Notes: generated by a model not told the origin, from the letters alone. Numbered from the stretch's first letter, positions 24,777 to 34,232 are shown. The stretch: 64,000 nucleotides of DNA from Ruminococcaceae bacterium UBA3215 (GCA_002363155.1 DEWH01000019.1:1-64000), one strand, 5' to 3'. A program made the numbers and translations.

Positions 24777-24798
24777 CAAGCCCGTTTGCACGGGCTTG
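24777..24798 (-). terminator. Terminator of the ketopantoate reductase-like gene
   Basis: CAAGCCCGT and ACGGGCTTG form a 9-bp stem; on the minus strand TTTTTCTG follows. It lies 130 bases after the stop of the gene at 24931-25890, and the CD1108-like remnant ends exactly at its T-run, which marks the left edge of native DNA here. Confidence 0.75.
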
Positions 24799-24930
24799 AT
24801 ACATATTATTGATGTGAAACAGGATACAAGAATTCATCAGATTCAAACCAAAGCGATTTCCCCAAGCTCGTTAGACATAACCTGAGAAGAGGAATACTTG
24901 TAACATCTGAATATGATTTTATTGTTTTGT

Positions 24931-25890
24931 TCAATCATTCAGGTTTTCAAAAACCTTATCCATATTTCTGTAAAACAAAGGCATCTGAAGATCATGCTTT
25001 TTGCCTTCATCATACACGCAGCGACAGCCGTACAATATATCATTGACATCGTTATGCAGGGTCATTATCCTCGAAGTGAGTTCATTCCCCGCAAAAAGCT
25101 TCTTCATTGCTATTCCCGCAATTCCGGAAGGTATCTTATAAGGGAATATCTCGTTATTGTATTTTTTCAGGTCAACTCCTCTTGCACTGACAGTTTTTAA
25201 GGTTTCCCTGATACATTTTACAGCCATAGTTAACGCTTTGGAGTCAGACATAAGCTTACGCGCAAGTCTGTTCGGGTCATCTATTCTGCCTTCCCGTGCG
25301 GCAGTTGAAGTAACTCCGGCATTTATTGCCATATGTACCCATATCCATTCAAACATATCGTATGGGACTTCCTGCTTGATATCAGCCGAGTCAAAAAGTG
25401 AGATAAGATCATCGTAATTTGCTGTCTTCGCTTTTTCTCTGCTCTCAAGCATTATATGGTCGAAAAGGACGCAGTTGAGTCTGCCGTTGTTTTCCATTTT
25501 ACCGCCCGCCGTGGGGAATGCCGTAACATAATTGTAATCTCCCAATATTTCTTCCACATCTTTCCGTTCATTCCAGAAATTGCAGAATAAGATAACCGTT
25601 CCTTTAAGATCTCTGTCATTCAGAGTTTGTATAGCTGCTTCAAGCTTACCGCTTGCAACACTTATCAGGATAAAGTCATATTCGTCGTGTTCCGGGGCAC
25701 GCTTTATGATGTACTCGCCGTCCTTTTCTTCGCCTTTAGGGGCGTATCTTCCGTCAAGAAGATGTATCGGGATCGAAGCCGGAACCTGCTTACCTTCTCT
25801 GATGATGTGGAATGTGTCGTGACCTGCCTGCTGAAACGCATATGCGTATGTCGTACCTATAACACCTAAACCTAAAACAGCTATCTTCAT
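24931..25890 (-). CDS. Ketopantoate reductase family protein
   Basis: A 319-residue NADP-binding oxidoreductase of the PanE/ApbA family. The Rossmann motif MKIAVLGLGVIGTTYAYAFQQAGH opens the protein (split here as GLGVIGT), followed by FILISVASGKLEAAIQTL and the C-terminal helical domain with HMAINAGVTSTAAREGRIDD. PanE reduces ketopantoate to pantoate for coenzyme A; paralogues act on other 2-oxo acids, and the substrate cannot be told from sequence. It stands alone, with no pan genes near. A normal start and terminator suggest it is functional. Confidence 0.82.
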   Translation of the reverse strand: MKIAVLGLGVIGTTYAYAFQQAGHDTFHIIREGKQVPASIPIHLLDGRYAPKGEEKDGEYIIKRAPEHDEYDFILISVASGKLEAAIQTLNDRDLKGTVILFCNFWNERKDVEEILGDYNYVTAFPTAGGKMENNGRLNCVLFDHIMLESREKAKTANYDDLISLFDSADIKQEVPYDMFEWIWVHMAINAGVTSTAAREGRIDDPNRLARKLMSDSKALTMAVKCIRETLKTVSARGVDLKKYNNEIFPYKIPSGIAGIAMKKLFAGNELTSRIMTLHNDVNDILYGCRCVYDEGKKHDLQMPLFYRNMDKVFENLND

Positions 25891-26111
25891 ATTATGGCTC
25901 CTTTTTATGATCCCAACTCCGCCTGAACCGGCAGCGCAGTTTCCGCTTTAAACAGTTTATTACTTTATCAATTATATCACAAATAAGTATATATGTAAAG
26001 CATTTCCTGCAACGACTTGATTTATCTGCGAGGTTATGTTATAGTCGTTGCTGCACAAAACAATAAGATACCAATGCTGAAAGCAAATCTAATAGTGTTA
26101 TTAAACACTAA

Positions 26112-26318
26112 GGGGCAAAACTTCTATATGGGTATCTGTCTAAAAAAGTGGACTTTTTCAAGCAGCCTTATGACGGTGTAACAATGAAGGGCGCACTGCC
26201 GGAAGATACAAAGATCATATATCAGGCTGTTCAGAAAGGCGAAAAGCTGACGGTTGACCGTTACGGTCACGTCTATACGGCTGACGGCAGATGGATCGCG
26301 GAAGTAGTAGGGAGATAA
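26112..26318 (+). pseudogene. C-terminal remnant of an unknown protein
   Basis: Open frame without start from 26112 to a TAA at 26316-26318: ...KKVDFFKQPYDGVTMKGALP, EDTKIIYQAVQKGEKLTVDR and YGHVYTADGRWIAEVVGR. Codon use and composition look coding. I do not recognise the family with confidence. An upstream stop at 26109 and the AT-rich debris before it mark it as a leftover. Confidence 0.4.
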
Positions 26319-26323
26319 ATCGG

Positions 26324-26352
26324 TTGACAGCTACGGGAGGGGGTGGTATAAT
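26324..26352 (+). promoter_or_regulatory. Promoter of the YdcF-like lipoprotein gene
   Basis: TTGACA (26324-26329) and TATAAT (26347-26352), 17 bases apart, 46 bases before the start codon. Confidence 0.85.
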
Positions 26353-26397
26353 GATTGTATGATATTTGCAAATCGAAAAAGGAAGGGTGAGTAATTA

Positions 26398-27294
26398 TTG
26401 AACACACAGATAATTAAAAACAGAAAAAATTATTTTCGTTTGGCTGTATCATCTATTATAGTTTGTGTTGTGCTTTGTATGACAGGTTGTCAGGTATCAT
26501 CTTCTGCCAAACTGAGAAGTACTGAAAGTATCGTTGAGGAAATTTCAGTAGTTCACGCCAGTTACGGCGAAGAGGCAAATGATAAGATCAATGCCTTATT
26601 GAATGAACTATCATCGGTGGATCCCGTTGCGGGAACACGCTGGAAAATGATAATGGATCTTTGGACATCACCCCGGCTTGGACAGCCGCTGAATTATAAT
26701 GTCTTACCGGACGGCTTGCCTGATACAGATGAATTATGTATCGTTGTACTTGGTTTTCAGCTGAATCCCGACGGAACGATGAAAGAAGAACTGATAGAAC
26801 GGCTGAGTGTTGCGCTCAGCAGTCTGAAAAAATATCCGAATGCCTATGTTGTTTGCACCGGCGGAGGAACCGCAGCAGAAAACAAATCAGTTTCAGAGGC
26901 AGGTGAAATGGCAAAATGGCTTGAAGATAACGGCGTTGAAAAAGAGAGGATCATTGTCGAGGATAACTCCATTACTACAGCACAAAATGCTATTTTTACA
27001 TACGATATCCTGACCTCTCTTTATCCGTCCGTTAAAAAAATTGCGATAGTATCAAGCGATTATCACATAGCAACAGGAGAGCTCCTGTTCAAAGCTGAGG
27101 CGATACTGCGAGCAAACGCTGTCGGGAATGAAAAGTTGGAAGTGGTTTCAAATGCGGCGTGGAAAGCTCCGTCAGGTTCATTATCGCCTATGTTTCAGGC
27201 AGGAGCATTGATCGAATTGTACGGCGATGTTGATACAGCATTTGAGATCTACTATGACAACTACGATATTCATAGCCTGCCTCCTTTGCATTGA
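26398..27294 (+). CDS. YdcF/DUF218 family lipoprotein
   Basis: A 298-residue protein that starts with TTG at 26398 after GGAAGGGTGAG. A lipoprotein signal (CVVLCMTGC) puts the lipidated Cys near residue 31. Residues 115-260 form the DUF218 (YdcF/SanA) domain: ELCIVVLGFQLNPDGTMKEE, VVCTGGGTAAENKSVSEAGE, ITTAQNAIFTYDIL and IAIVSSDYHI are its conserved segments. Family members bind nucleotide-like ligands or act on cell-wall precursors at the membrane; the ligand here is unknown. It has its own promoter and terminator. Confidence 0.85.
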   Translation: MNTQIIKNRKNYFRLAVSSIIVCVVLCMTGCQVSSSAKLRSTESIVEEISVVHASYGEEANDKINALLNELSSVDPVAGTRWKMIMDLWTSPRLGQPLNYNVLPDGLPDTDELCIVVLGFQLNPDGTMKEELIERLSVALSSLKKYPNAYVVCTGGGTAAENKSVSEAGEMAKWLEDNGVEKERIIVEDNSITTAQNAIFTYDILTSLYPSVKKIAIVSSDYHIATGELLFKAEAILRANAVGNEKLEVVSNAAWKAPSGSLSPMFQAGALIELYGDVDTAFEIYYDNYDIHSLPPLH

Positions 27295-27334
27295 AACTAT
27301 GACAGCTATATAATGTCTGCTCATCAACCGTGAA

Positions 27335-27366
27335 AAGGCTTCAAAGCGCAGCTTGAAGGCTTTTTA
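27335..27366 (+). terminator. Terminator of the YdcF-like gene
   Basis: AAGGCTTCAA (27335-27344) pairs with TTGAAGGCTT (27353-27362), followed by TTTTA. Confidence 0.85.
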
Positions 27367-27626
27367 CGGTTGCAAAAGTGCAAGGAAATTTCCGGATTTT
27401 AAAAATCTTCCTTGCACTTTTGTCCGCCCATAGGGCGGAATGAGCTTGATATCAAGGAATGTGCCCGCTTTAAAAAGGCGCTTATGACACGATGTCATAC
27501 AGAAGGTTTCCAAAGGCGCGCATGGACGCGCGCATAAAAGAAACCTTCGAGAAAGCGTATTTTTAAAGCATACGACAGTCTGTTTCACAGGCTGTCGTGC
27601 AATAACTGCCTTTTAGGCAGTTATTG
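27364..27626 (-). other. Hairpin-dense block with nested hairpin copy 3
   Basis: Six stems lie in 260 bases. The core is an inverted copy of the nested element: outer stem GAAGGTTTC (27502-27510) with GAAACCTTC (27540-27548), inner GCGCGC (27516-27521) with GCGCGC (27528-27533), second hairpin TATGAC (27483-27488) with GTCATA (27494-27499). Flanking stems are AAAAGTGCAAGGAA/TTCCTTGCACTTTT, TCCGCCC/GGGCGGA, ACAGTCTGT/ACAGGCTGT and AATAACTGCCT/AGGCAGTTATT. No gene and no iteron array lie next to this copy. It is the best-paired of the three. Confidence 0.75.
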
Positions 27627-27769
27627 AGGACACATTATTTATATTGATTAAAGCGAATGTATTCAAATACCATATAACTGAAGTTCAAAAAATTCATGAT
27701 GGTATTTTTCTTTAAGTTCATTTTAACTTCCTGTGATATAGTGTAAGAAACGGATAAGGAGATGTTCTT

Positions 27770-29701
27770 ATGAAATACAAATATTCATCAGCAATTCTTG
27801 CACTCTGCTTATGTGCAGTTATGACAGGCTGTGGAGCAGGCAACCAAGCTGCACCGATAGCAGAAAATACAGATGCTGCGGTATCTGCAACAGCAGCCGA
27901 AACCGGATCGAATGCCACGACAACAACTGCGGTATCTCAGACCGAAGAAGCGGAAACAGCACTTTCAGCAGAGAATGACGAACAGATCGTGACTAATCTT
28001 GAAAAGCTTGATATGACAAAGTGGCAGTACAACGCCGATGACGATGTTTACTATCAGACCGGCATTTCCTACTGTGAAACTCCGGCTGACGCAAGCTATG
28101 AGACGCTTGCGTTGTTCGTTCCCGGCGCGTATATGACAGCCACAGATAACGGCGACGGCACATTTACCTGTGAGCTTTCCGACGGCACTGTAAACGGCTA
28201 CACCGCCGAGACTGCGCCGATAGTTATGCCAATAAACACGCCCGGTTACTCCGCAATGTCTGCGCTCACAGATTATTCAAACAGCGCAAAGACCTACACG
28301 AGCGAGGGATTTGTGTATGTTCACGCGGGCTGTCGGGGGCGTGACGCGGGAGCTCCCGCAGGTGTTACCGACCTGAAAGCGGCAGTGCGTTATGTGCGGT
28401 ATTGTGACGATGTTATACCGGGCAGCGCCGAGCGAATCTTCACATTCGGAATGAGCGGCGGCGGTGCGCAGTCAGCGCTTATGGGAGCTGCCGGAGACAG
28501 CGCCCTTTACGCACCATATCTTGAAGCGATAGGCGCAGTTAAAGGTGTCAGCGACGCGGTGTGCGGCTCTATGGACTGGTGTCCGATAACCAACCTTGAC
28601 AGCGCAGATGAAGCTTATGAATGGATGATGGGAGTTACAAGAAGCGGTCTGTCCGATGACGAGCAGGCTGTCTCAGACGCGCTTGCGGCTGCTTTTGCTG
28701 AATACATCAATTCCGCACAGATAAAGGACGAGAACGGCAATATTCTTACTCTTGAAGAATCCTCCGACAGCATTTATCAGTCCGGCAGCTACTACGACTA
28801 TCTGAAAGGCGTTATCGAGCAGTCCCTCAACAATTTCCTTTCCGATACGACATTCCCTTATGACGCGAGCAGTTCATCAAACAGCGGCCACGGCGGTATG
28901 GGCGGCTTCGGCAGAAACGGTGGAGGCGGAGGTCAGCGGCCTGACGGAGATTTCGGCGGCGAGAAGCCAGACGGTGCTCCGGACGGCGGTATGCCGGAAG
29001 GAGAAATGCCCGGTGATATGGGCGGAAACGGCAGCACCGCAATAGAAGATGTTGACAACATCACACGCAATACCACATCAAGCGGTATCAGCATTTCCGG
29101 CACTTATGAAACTGCACAGGACTACATCGCCGCTCTCAACGCAAACGGCGAGTGGGTGACTTATGACGCATCCACAAACACAGCAGCAATATCAAGCGTT
29201 GCCGACTTTGTAAAGGCTTTCAAATCCGCGTCAAAGAACCTCGGCGCGTTCGACCAGCTTGACGGAGGACAGGGAGAAAACACGCTGTTCGGCTACGGCG
29301 ACGGCAGCGGTGCGCACTTCGACAGCGTTCTTGCGGAAATACTTTCCGACCTCGGAAGCGAGTACGCCGACAGCTATGCCGCTGACCTCGCAAAGACAGA
29401 CAGCGCCGGCTATACCGCAGAGCAGAGACTAAAGATGTACACACCGCTCTATTACCTGCTTGAAAGCTCCGAGGGTTATGGTACAAGCACAGTCGCGAAA
29501 TACTGGCGTATAAGAACGGGTATCGCGCAGAGCGATACATCGGTGACCACCGAGATGAACCTTGCGCTTGCTCTTGAAAACTATGAGGGCGTGGAAAGCG
29601 TTGATTTTGCTACAATATGGGGCGCGGGGCATACGGAAGCCGAACGCACCGGAAACAGCACCGCAAATTTCATCGCTTGGGTGAATGAGTGTCTGAAATA
29701 A
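27770..29701 (+). CDS. Tannase-like alpha/beta hydrolase lipoprotein
   Basis: A 643-residue lipoprotein (lipobox AVMTGC, Cys near residue 21), then a Thr/Ala-rich linker and a large alpha/beta hydrolase. The nucleophile elbow is FGMSGGGAQSA near residue 232, and the likely catalytic His is in WGAGHTEAER near the end. Segments such as AVRYVRYCDDVIPGSAERIF and MDWCPITNLDSADEAYEWMM match the extracellular subtype A tannase group, which cleaves galloyl esters. Residues about 365-425 are a Gly/Met/Asp/Pro-rich low-complexity insert (GGMGGFGRNGG...). It is a single gene at the cell surface. The exact ester substrate is inferred. Confidence 0.75.
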   Translation: MKYKYSSAILALCLCAVMTGCGAGNQAAPIAENTDAAVSATAAETGSNATTTTAVSQTEEAETALSAENDEQIVTNLEKLDMTKWQYNADDDVYYQTGISYCETPADASYETLALFVPGAYMTATDNGDGTFTCELSDGTVNGYTAETAPIVMPINTPGYSAMSALTDYSNSAKTYTSEGFVYVHAGCRGRDAGAPAGVTDLKAAVRYVRYCDDVIPGSAERIFTFGMSGGGAQSALMGAAGDSALYAPYLEAIGAVKGVSDAVCGSMDWCPITNLDSADEAYEWMMGVTRSGLSDDEQAVSDALAAAFAEYINSAQIKDENGNILTLEESSDSIYQSGSYYDYLKGVIEQSLNNFLSDTTFPYDASSSSNSGHGGMGGFGRNGGGGGQRPDGDFGGEKPDGAPDGGMPEGEMPGDMGGNGSTAIEDVDNITRNTTSSGISISGTYETAQDYIAALNANGEWVTYDASTNTAAISSVADFVKAFKSASKNLGAFDQLDGGQGENTLFGYGDGSGAHFDSVLAEILSDLGSEYADSYAADLAKTDSAGYTAEQRLKMYTPLYYLLESSEGYGTSTVAKYWRIRTGIAQSDTSVTTEMNLALALENYEGVESVDFATIWGAGHTEAERTGNSTANFIAWVNECLK

Positions 29702-29752
29702 GATGTCTGTGTCTGAGAATCTCTGAGCAATGGAGATAAATACAATGATCAC

Positions 29753-29786
29753 GCCGGGACAGCAGTTTTGCTGTTCCGGCTTTCTT
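29753..29786 (+). terminator. Terminator of the tannase-like gene
   Basis: GCCGGGACAGCA and TGCTGTTCCGGC form a stem with one bulge, followed by TTTCTT. Confidence 0.8.
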
Positions 29787-29837
29787 ATCTATATGAGTTT
29801 ACGAAAATATTAAACTGTACATATCAGGATGAAATGC

Positions 29838-29866
29838 TTGATAAAATCAACAAATTGTGATATAAT
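29838..29866 (+). promoter_or_regulatory. Promoter of the YhhN-like gene
   Basis: TTGATA (29838-29843) and TATAAT (29861-29866), 17 bases apart, about 50 bases before the GTG start. Confidence 0.8.
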
Positions 29867-29915
29867 TGACCCAAAGAAATGATTCGCGGTTATTATAACT
29901 AATCAAGGAGAAGCT

Positions 29916-30605
29916 GTGAAAACCAAAGCTGTTTTTGTGTCAAATGTCTTATTGACTTGTGCAGTCGCATTGTTTGCCGTGTTGTTTATGGCAACCGGCA
30001 ATTTGCTGTCAAAGGCGTGTGCGAGTATCTGTTTTACGGTCATCGGAACCATAAACTTTATCGTGACCCGGAACAGGCTCAAAGAGTATCGCTCCGCATC
30101 AATACTGCTTCTATGCGGTCTTTTGGCGGCAATGCTCGGCGATATACTTATAAATCACATTTTTACAGCGGGAGTTGTGATGTTTGCAGCGGCACACATA
30201 CTTTTCTTTATAACACAGCAGCAATTATGTCCTTTGGAAAGCAGAAACAGATCAAGAGACATTATCTGCGCAGTCGGGCTGTTTGCTGTGAATATTTCAT
30301 TTTTGCTTTTGGTGATGCCGCAAGACAAAGATGTATTGACCGTAGTGATCTGTGTGCTGTATGCGATCATCATTTCTATGATGACCGGCAAGGCAATAAG
30401 CAATTTCATCGGAGTAAGATCACGTTTTTTTGGTTATATGCTGCTTGGAACCGGCTTGTTTTTGCTCTCAGATGTTACACTTGTTATTTACGGCTTTATG
30501 GGTAATAATGTACTGATTCATACTGTAAGCAGCACTATGTACTATGTCTCGGAAGTCATTCTTGCGGACTCCTACCTGATTCTTGCAAATAAAGCCCAAA
30601 AGTAG
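29916..30605 (+). CDS. Lysoplasmalogenase-like (YhhN/TMEM86) membrane protein
   Basis: A 229-residue integral membrane protein from a GTG at 29916 with CAAGGAGAAG just upstream. About eight hydrophobic helices are visible. The family signatures are an Asp in the fourth helix (LLAAMLGDILI) and the AAHILFFITQQ segment that follows. Family members hydrolyse the vinyl-ether bond of lysoplasmalogens, lipids common in anaerobic Clostridia. It is monocistronic. Catalysis is inferred from the family. Confidence 0.75.
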   Translation: MKTKAVFVSNVLLTCAVALFAVLFMATGNLLSKACASICFTVIGTINFIVTRNRLKEYRSASILLLCGLLAAMLGDILINHIFTAGVVMFAAAHILFFITQQQLCPLESRNRSRDIICAVGLFAVNISFLLLVMPQDKDVLTVVICVLYAIIISMMTGKAISNFIGVRSRFFGYMLLGTGLFLLSDVTLVIYGFMGNNVLIHTVSSTMYYVSEVILADSYLILANKAQK

Positions 30606-30768
30606 GGTAACATAATATGTAAGCACATAGAACATATCATAGTCCAAATAAGCTTGACCACTCTCATAACAAATAATATAACTTTATTGCTGGATCGGGA
30701 TAACTGCTCCGAAGTTAGGCTTTACCGAAAAAAACAGACAAATCCGATTTTTGAAAAATTTCATAATC
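30606..30768. other. Intergenic stretch without clear features
   Basis: AT-rich, no start codon with ribosome site, no strong hairpin. The stretch ends at the truncated hydrolase fragment on the minus strand. Confidence 0.4.
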
Positions 30769-30942
30769 CTACTTCCAGTCTGCACTTGTTTTTATCCTCG
30801 CGGCAACGGGCTCAACGTCCTCCAGTCTGCCGCCGTCCCAGTTTATCACACGGTTGAGCTGGTAGTCGAAATTTCTCTCGCTGTTCAGCTTATACACGCC
30901 GGTTTTCAGTTCTATCGGCTGTGTGACATCATACTTTTTCAT
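30769..30942 (-). pseudogene. N-terminal fragment of an alpha/beta hydrolase gene
   Basis: ATG at 30942 after GGAGAGG encodes 57 residues, MKKYDVTQPIELKTGVYKLN, SERNFDYQLNRVINWDGGRL, EDVEPVAARIKTSADWK, then TAG. The sequence resembles the N-terminal arm of longer alpha/beta hydrolases from gut Firmicutes; the catalytic domain is missing. Since start and ribosome site are intact a short peptide could still be made. Confidence 0.5.
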
Positions 30943-31002
30943 ATCTTTGACCTCTCCAAGTTATCCCTGCCGGAAATTATCGTTCAGCACAGATATCTGC
31001 GC

Positions 31003-31638
31003 TTATTTCCTGATCTTTCTGTACCCGCAGTCACAGTACGGTCCGCCCGATGCGAGAGTGTATTCCCGCACGAAATCGGTCACCTCACTGAGTTCTGCCA
31101 TAGTGTAATCAAGTGCGCACAACGCGGGGACATATTCGAAAAGACCGAGCTTACTCATAAGCGTGCATATACCGCATTTGGTAAACCTTGCTTCGTAGCC
31201 GCTGCCGTCGCTGTATTCACAGAATTCCATATTCCACGAGTAAGGATTCCTGTCTGCTGCTCTTAATGCGGCAGTTTTTTTCATTCCGTCAATATCCCGG
31301 GGCGTGTATTTTTTCTTTCCGCTCTTTTTGCAGAACCACTTCATCGCGCCTGTCACCATACCGGTTTTGTAGTATTCCGTCATCTGCTCTGCCGTCGGCT
31401 TTTGCGGCATATTCAGAATGAATGCCGAGAGCATAGCACAGCTCAGAATGTTCATTTTGAAACGGTCGCCCTTTTCAAATCCGGGCAGGCTTCCGATGAT
31501 CTCTTTGTATCTTTGCTTCGCTTTTGCGGTAATGCTTTTCGCAGTTCCGCTGTCGAAGTTAAGCACGGTCGTCAGAGCTTTCCGGAATGAACCGCCGAAC
31601 AGCGTCCACATACCCGCGGGCATTCCTAAGTATTTCAT
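31003..31638 (-). CDS. ATC hydrolase family protein (PF14196 type)
   Basis: A 211-residue protein whose C-terminal Cys-rich part (FTKCGICTLMSKLGLFEYVP, ALCALDYTMAELSEV, GGPYCDCGYRK) matches the L-2-amino-thiazoline-4-carboxylic acid hydrolase family. Those enzymes open a thiazoline ring in cysteine-analogue turnover, but most family members have unknown substrates. It is the third gene of an operon with DUF6110 and a metal P-type ATPase, one base after the ATPase stop. In that setting a metal- or thiol-related role is as likely as the named reaction. Confidence 0.72.
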   Translation of the reverse strand: MKYLGMPAGMWTLFGGSFRKALTTVLNFDSGTAKSITAKAKQRYKEIIGSLPGFEKGDRFKMNILSCAMLSAFILNMPQKPTAEQMTEYYKTGMVTGAMKWFCKKSGKKKYTPRDIDGMKKTAALRAADRNPYSWNMEFCEYSDGSGYEARFTKCGICTLMSKLGLFEYVPALCALDYTMAELSEVTDFVREYTLASGGPYCDCGYRKIRK

Positions 31639-31639
31639 A

Positions 31640-33739
31640 TCAGTTCACCTTTGCTTCGTCATCACTTTTCAGATAATTTCTCATACTTGCTGTGCCGATA
31701 GCTACTGTTGAAGAATTGTGCAGCAAAGCGGAAGTCGCCGGCGGCATCACTCCTGTCACTCCGAGCAGTATAAGCGCAAGATTGAATCCGATTATCGAGC
31801 GATAGTTAAAGCCTATACGTTTCATCAGCGCGGTGCTTATCTTCCGCAGCTTCAGCAGGCTGTACAGATCATCGGCGGAAATTGTTATATCAGCTACCTC
31901 GCGGGCTATCGCCGCGCCCGTGCTTATCGCGATCCCCGCATCGGCTTCGGACAATGCAGGCGAGTCGTTCACACCGTCGCCTATCATTATCACTCTGTGT
32001 CCTGCCGTATGTTCACGTCTGATGAACGTCGCCTTGTCCTCAGGGAGAACTTCGCAATAATACTCATCAACTCCCACAGCCGCCGCGACTGCTTCGGCTG
32101 TACGCTTGCTGTCTCCGGTCATCATTACGGTCTTTTTTATGCCGAGTTCTTTCAGCTTTGTGACAATGTCGGCAGCTTCATCACGCAGCGGATCTTCGAT
32201 GCAGATAACTGCGGCAAGCTTTCCGCCCACTGCAAGAAATAAATGCGAGTATTCGGCAGGCAGCTCGTTCAGCTTGTCTTTCTCGCCGTCAGAAACAGTA
32301 ACACCCTCGTCTTCGAACACAAAATGATAGCTGCCGATGACAGCCTTTTCACCGTCGATAGAGCTTGAGATCCCGTGCGCCACAACGTACTGCACCGCGG
32401 AATGTTTCTCCTCGTGCAGAAGTCCGCGCTTTGCAGCCTCGTTCACGACCGCGTTCGCTATCGAGTGCGGGTAATGCTCTTCAAGGCACGCCGCAAGCCG
32501 CAAACATTCGGCTTCATCATTATTTCCGAAGGTCACGATCTTTGCAACTCTCGGCTCAGCGCTGGTGAGCGTTCCGGTCTTATCGAACACGATAGTGTCG
32601 GCTTCCGCAACAGCTTCAAGAAATTTTCCGCCCTTGACTGTAATGCCGTATGAACCGCATTCCCGCATTGCAGCTATAACAGAAACAGGAATTGCAAGTT
32701 TCAGCGCGCAGGAAAAATCCACCATAAGGACAGAAAGCGCCTTTGTCGCATTTCGGGTCAGAAGATAAGTCAGCAGTGTGCCGCCGAAACTGTACGGAAC
32801 GAGCTTATCCGCAAGCCGCGCAGCTTTGCTCTCGGCATTGGATTTCAGCTTTTCCGACTCCTCGATCATCTTGACTATCCGGTCATATTTTCCGCTTCCG
32901 GAGGTCTTGTCAACACGCACGGTGACGCTTCCGTCCTCGACGACCGTACCCGCGTAAACGTAGCTTCCGTGCTTCTTGTGAACAGGCATCGATTCTCCCG
33001 TCATAGATGACTGATTGACCTCAGCTTCACCTGCGGTGACAACTCCGTCAAGCGGTATCATACTGCCTGTGCGGACTGATATTTCCGCTCCCGCTTCAAC
33101 GGTATTTATCGGGACGAGAACTTCCGTTCCGTTCTTTATCAACCATACTTTATCTACGCCGAGCGACATTGTGCGGGCAAGGTCATCGACAGAACGTTTG
33201 TGCGTCCAGTCCTCTAAAAGCTCGCCCAGACTCAGCAGGAACATCACAGATGCAGCGGTCTTTCTGTCTCCGCGCAGAAGCGAGACAGCTATCGCCGCTG
33301 CGTCAAGGATCTCCACGCGCATTTCGCGCTTCAGGATACATTTCAACGCCTCTCCGATATATTTCAGAGACTTTATCACTGTGATCGCAAAGCGTATTTT
33401 ATTGGGCAGGAACAGCATTGAAACCGCCTTTTTCGCAAGCAGGAAAATGAGCCTGTCCTCGAACTGCCGGTCAAGTTCTCTGCCTGTATGCTCCGGAACG
33501 AGCGCAGTTATTTTCTCATCGTCATATCTGAATTTCGCCAGTGCTGCAATAACATCACACCTGCTGCCGCGATAAAATATCACAGCGTCGCCGGTGCGGT
33601 CATATACCTTAGCATCTCGGACAAACGGCTTCGACCGCAGGTAATATTCAAGAATATCTGCCTGTCTGAGAGTCATTTTTCCGCGCTCGATATGTACCCT
33701 TATCCGCCCAATCGATTCATGAAGAATGCTGCATTTCAT
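31640..33739 (-). CDS. Heavy-metal P1B-type ATPase
   Basis: A 699-residue metal-pumping ATPase. The N-terminal ferredoxin-like domain (residues 1-80) lacks a CxxC motif. The actuator motif TGES is near residue 245, the phosphorylation motif DKTGTLT near 383, and GDGVNDSPAL near 590. The membrane metal-site helix reads SCALKLAIPV where CPC would be expected, with Pro missing before Cys, so it belongs to a divergent branch with uncertain metal. The first membrane pair appears reduced. It is translationally coupled to DUF6110 (4-base overlap). A metalloregulator-type operator sits in its promoter. Confidence 0.88.
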   Translation of the reverse strand: MKCSILHESIGRIRVHIERGKMTLRQADILEYYLRSKPFVRDAKVYDRTGDAVIFYRGSRCDVIAALAKFRYDDEKITALVPEHTGRELDRQFEDRLIFLLAKKAVSMLFLPNKIRFAITVIKSLKYIGEALKCILKREMRVEILDAAAIAVSLLRGDRKTAASVMFLLSLGELLEDWTHKRSVDDLARTMSLGVDKVWLIKNGTEVLVPINTVEAGAEISVRTGSMIPLDGVVTAGEAEVNQSSMTGESMPVHKKHGSYVYAGTVVEDGSVTVRVDKTSGSGKYDRIVKMIEESEKLKSNAESKAARLADKLVPYSFGGTLLTYLLTRNATKALSVLMVDFSCALKLAIPVSVIAAMRECGSYGITVKGGKFLEAVAEADTIVFDKTGTLTSAEPRVAKIVTFGNNDEAECLRLAACLEEHYPHSIANAVVNEAAKRGLLHEEKHSAVQYVVAHGISSSIDGEKAVIGSYHFVFEDEGVTVSDGEKDKLNELPAEYSHLFLAVGGKLAAVICIEDPLRDEAADIVTKLKELGIKKTVMMTGDSKRTAEAVAAAVGVDEYYCEVLPEDKATFIRREHTAGHRVIMIGDGVNDSPALSEADAGIAISTGAAIAREVADITISADDLYSLLKLRKISTALMKRIGFNYRSIIGFNLALILLGVTGVMPPATSALLHNSSTVAIGTASMRNYLKSDDEAKVN

Positions 33740-34026
33740 TCCTCAGCCGTCTCCGTTTCGTCGGCGGGAGCTTCGCTCTCGTCCCCGATAGTCTCCGGAC
33801 ATTCAGCAGCTTTTTTCTCGTTGATGTCACGGGCGTCCGCAAGAACGTCCCCGCAGCCCTCGCGTATTTCGGTCGCTTTTGTCATTACGCAGTCCTTCGC
33901 GCGGATCACCGCCGCCGTGGTATGCGCATAGACCTTTCTTGCTTCTTTCGACGAGAGAATATTAACTCCCGCAGTTCCGATAAGAAATCCTCCCGCAAGC
34001 AACGCAACATTTTTCCAAGCACTCAT
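33736..34026 (-). CDS. DUF6110 family small membrane protein
   Basis: Start chosen at the ATG 34026 (MSAWKNVALLAGGF) rather than 34047; 96 residues. One N-terminal transmembrane helix (NVALLAGGFLIGTAGVNIL) is followed by KEARKVYAHTTAAVIRAKDC and a very acidic tail (Glu/Asp-rich, residues 70-96). It overlaps the P-type ATPase start by 4 bases. I recall this family next to such ATPases. It may be a membrane metal chaperone or regulatory subunit; the acidic tail could bind metal. Confidence 0.7.
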   Translation of the reverse strand: MSAWKNVALLAGGFLIGTAGVNILSSKEARKVYAHTTAAVIRAKDCVMTKATEIREGCGDVLADARDINEKKAAECPETIGDESEAPADETETAEE

Positions 34027-34232
34027 TTTAATACATTTCCTTTCCATTTTTATTTTAATGCCGGAATGGCATTACTGTCTTTGATCGCGTTAGACAAAAC
34101 TAATTCATAGCCGCGCCTTTTCCCGGAAACAGTTTTACACTGTCACATTTCTGCTCCGTTCCCGTGCATCAGGAGCTCTCACGGTTCTGTAAACTTTGTC
34201 CGAACCTATCCTGTCTGTTTATGCCTCACATA

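Noticed and set aside
24154..24846. 230-residue minus-strand ORF
   Set aside because: It is the reverse frame of the CD1108-like remnant; Leu/Ser/Cys-rich composition is a shadow of Lys/Ala/Glu codons.
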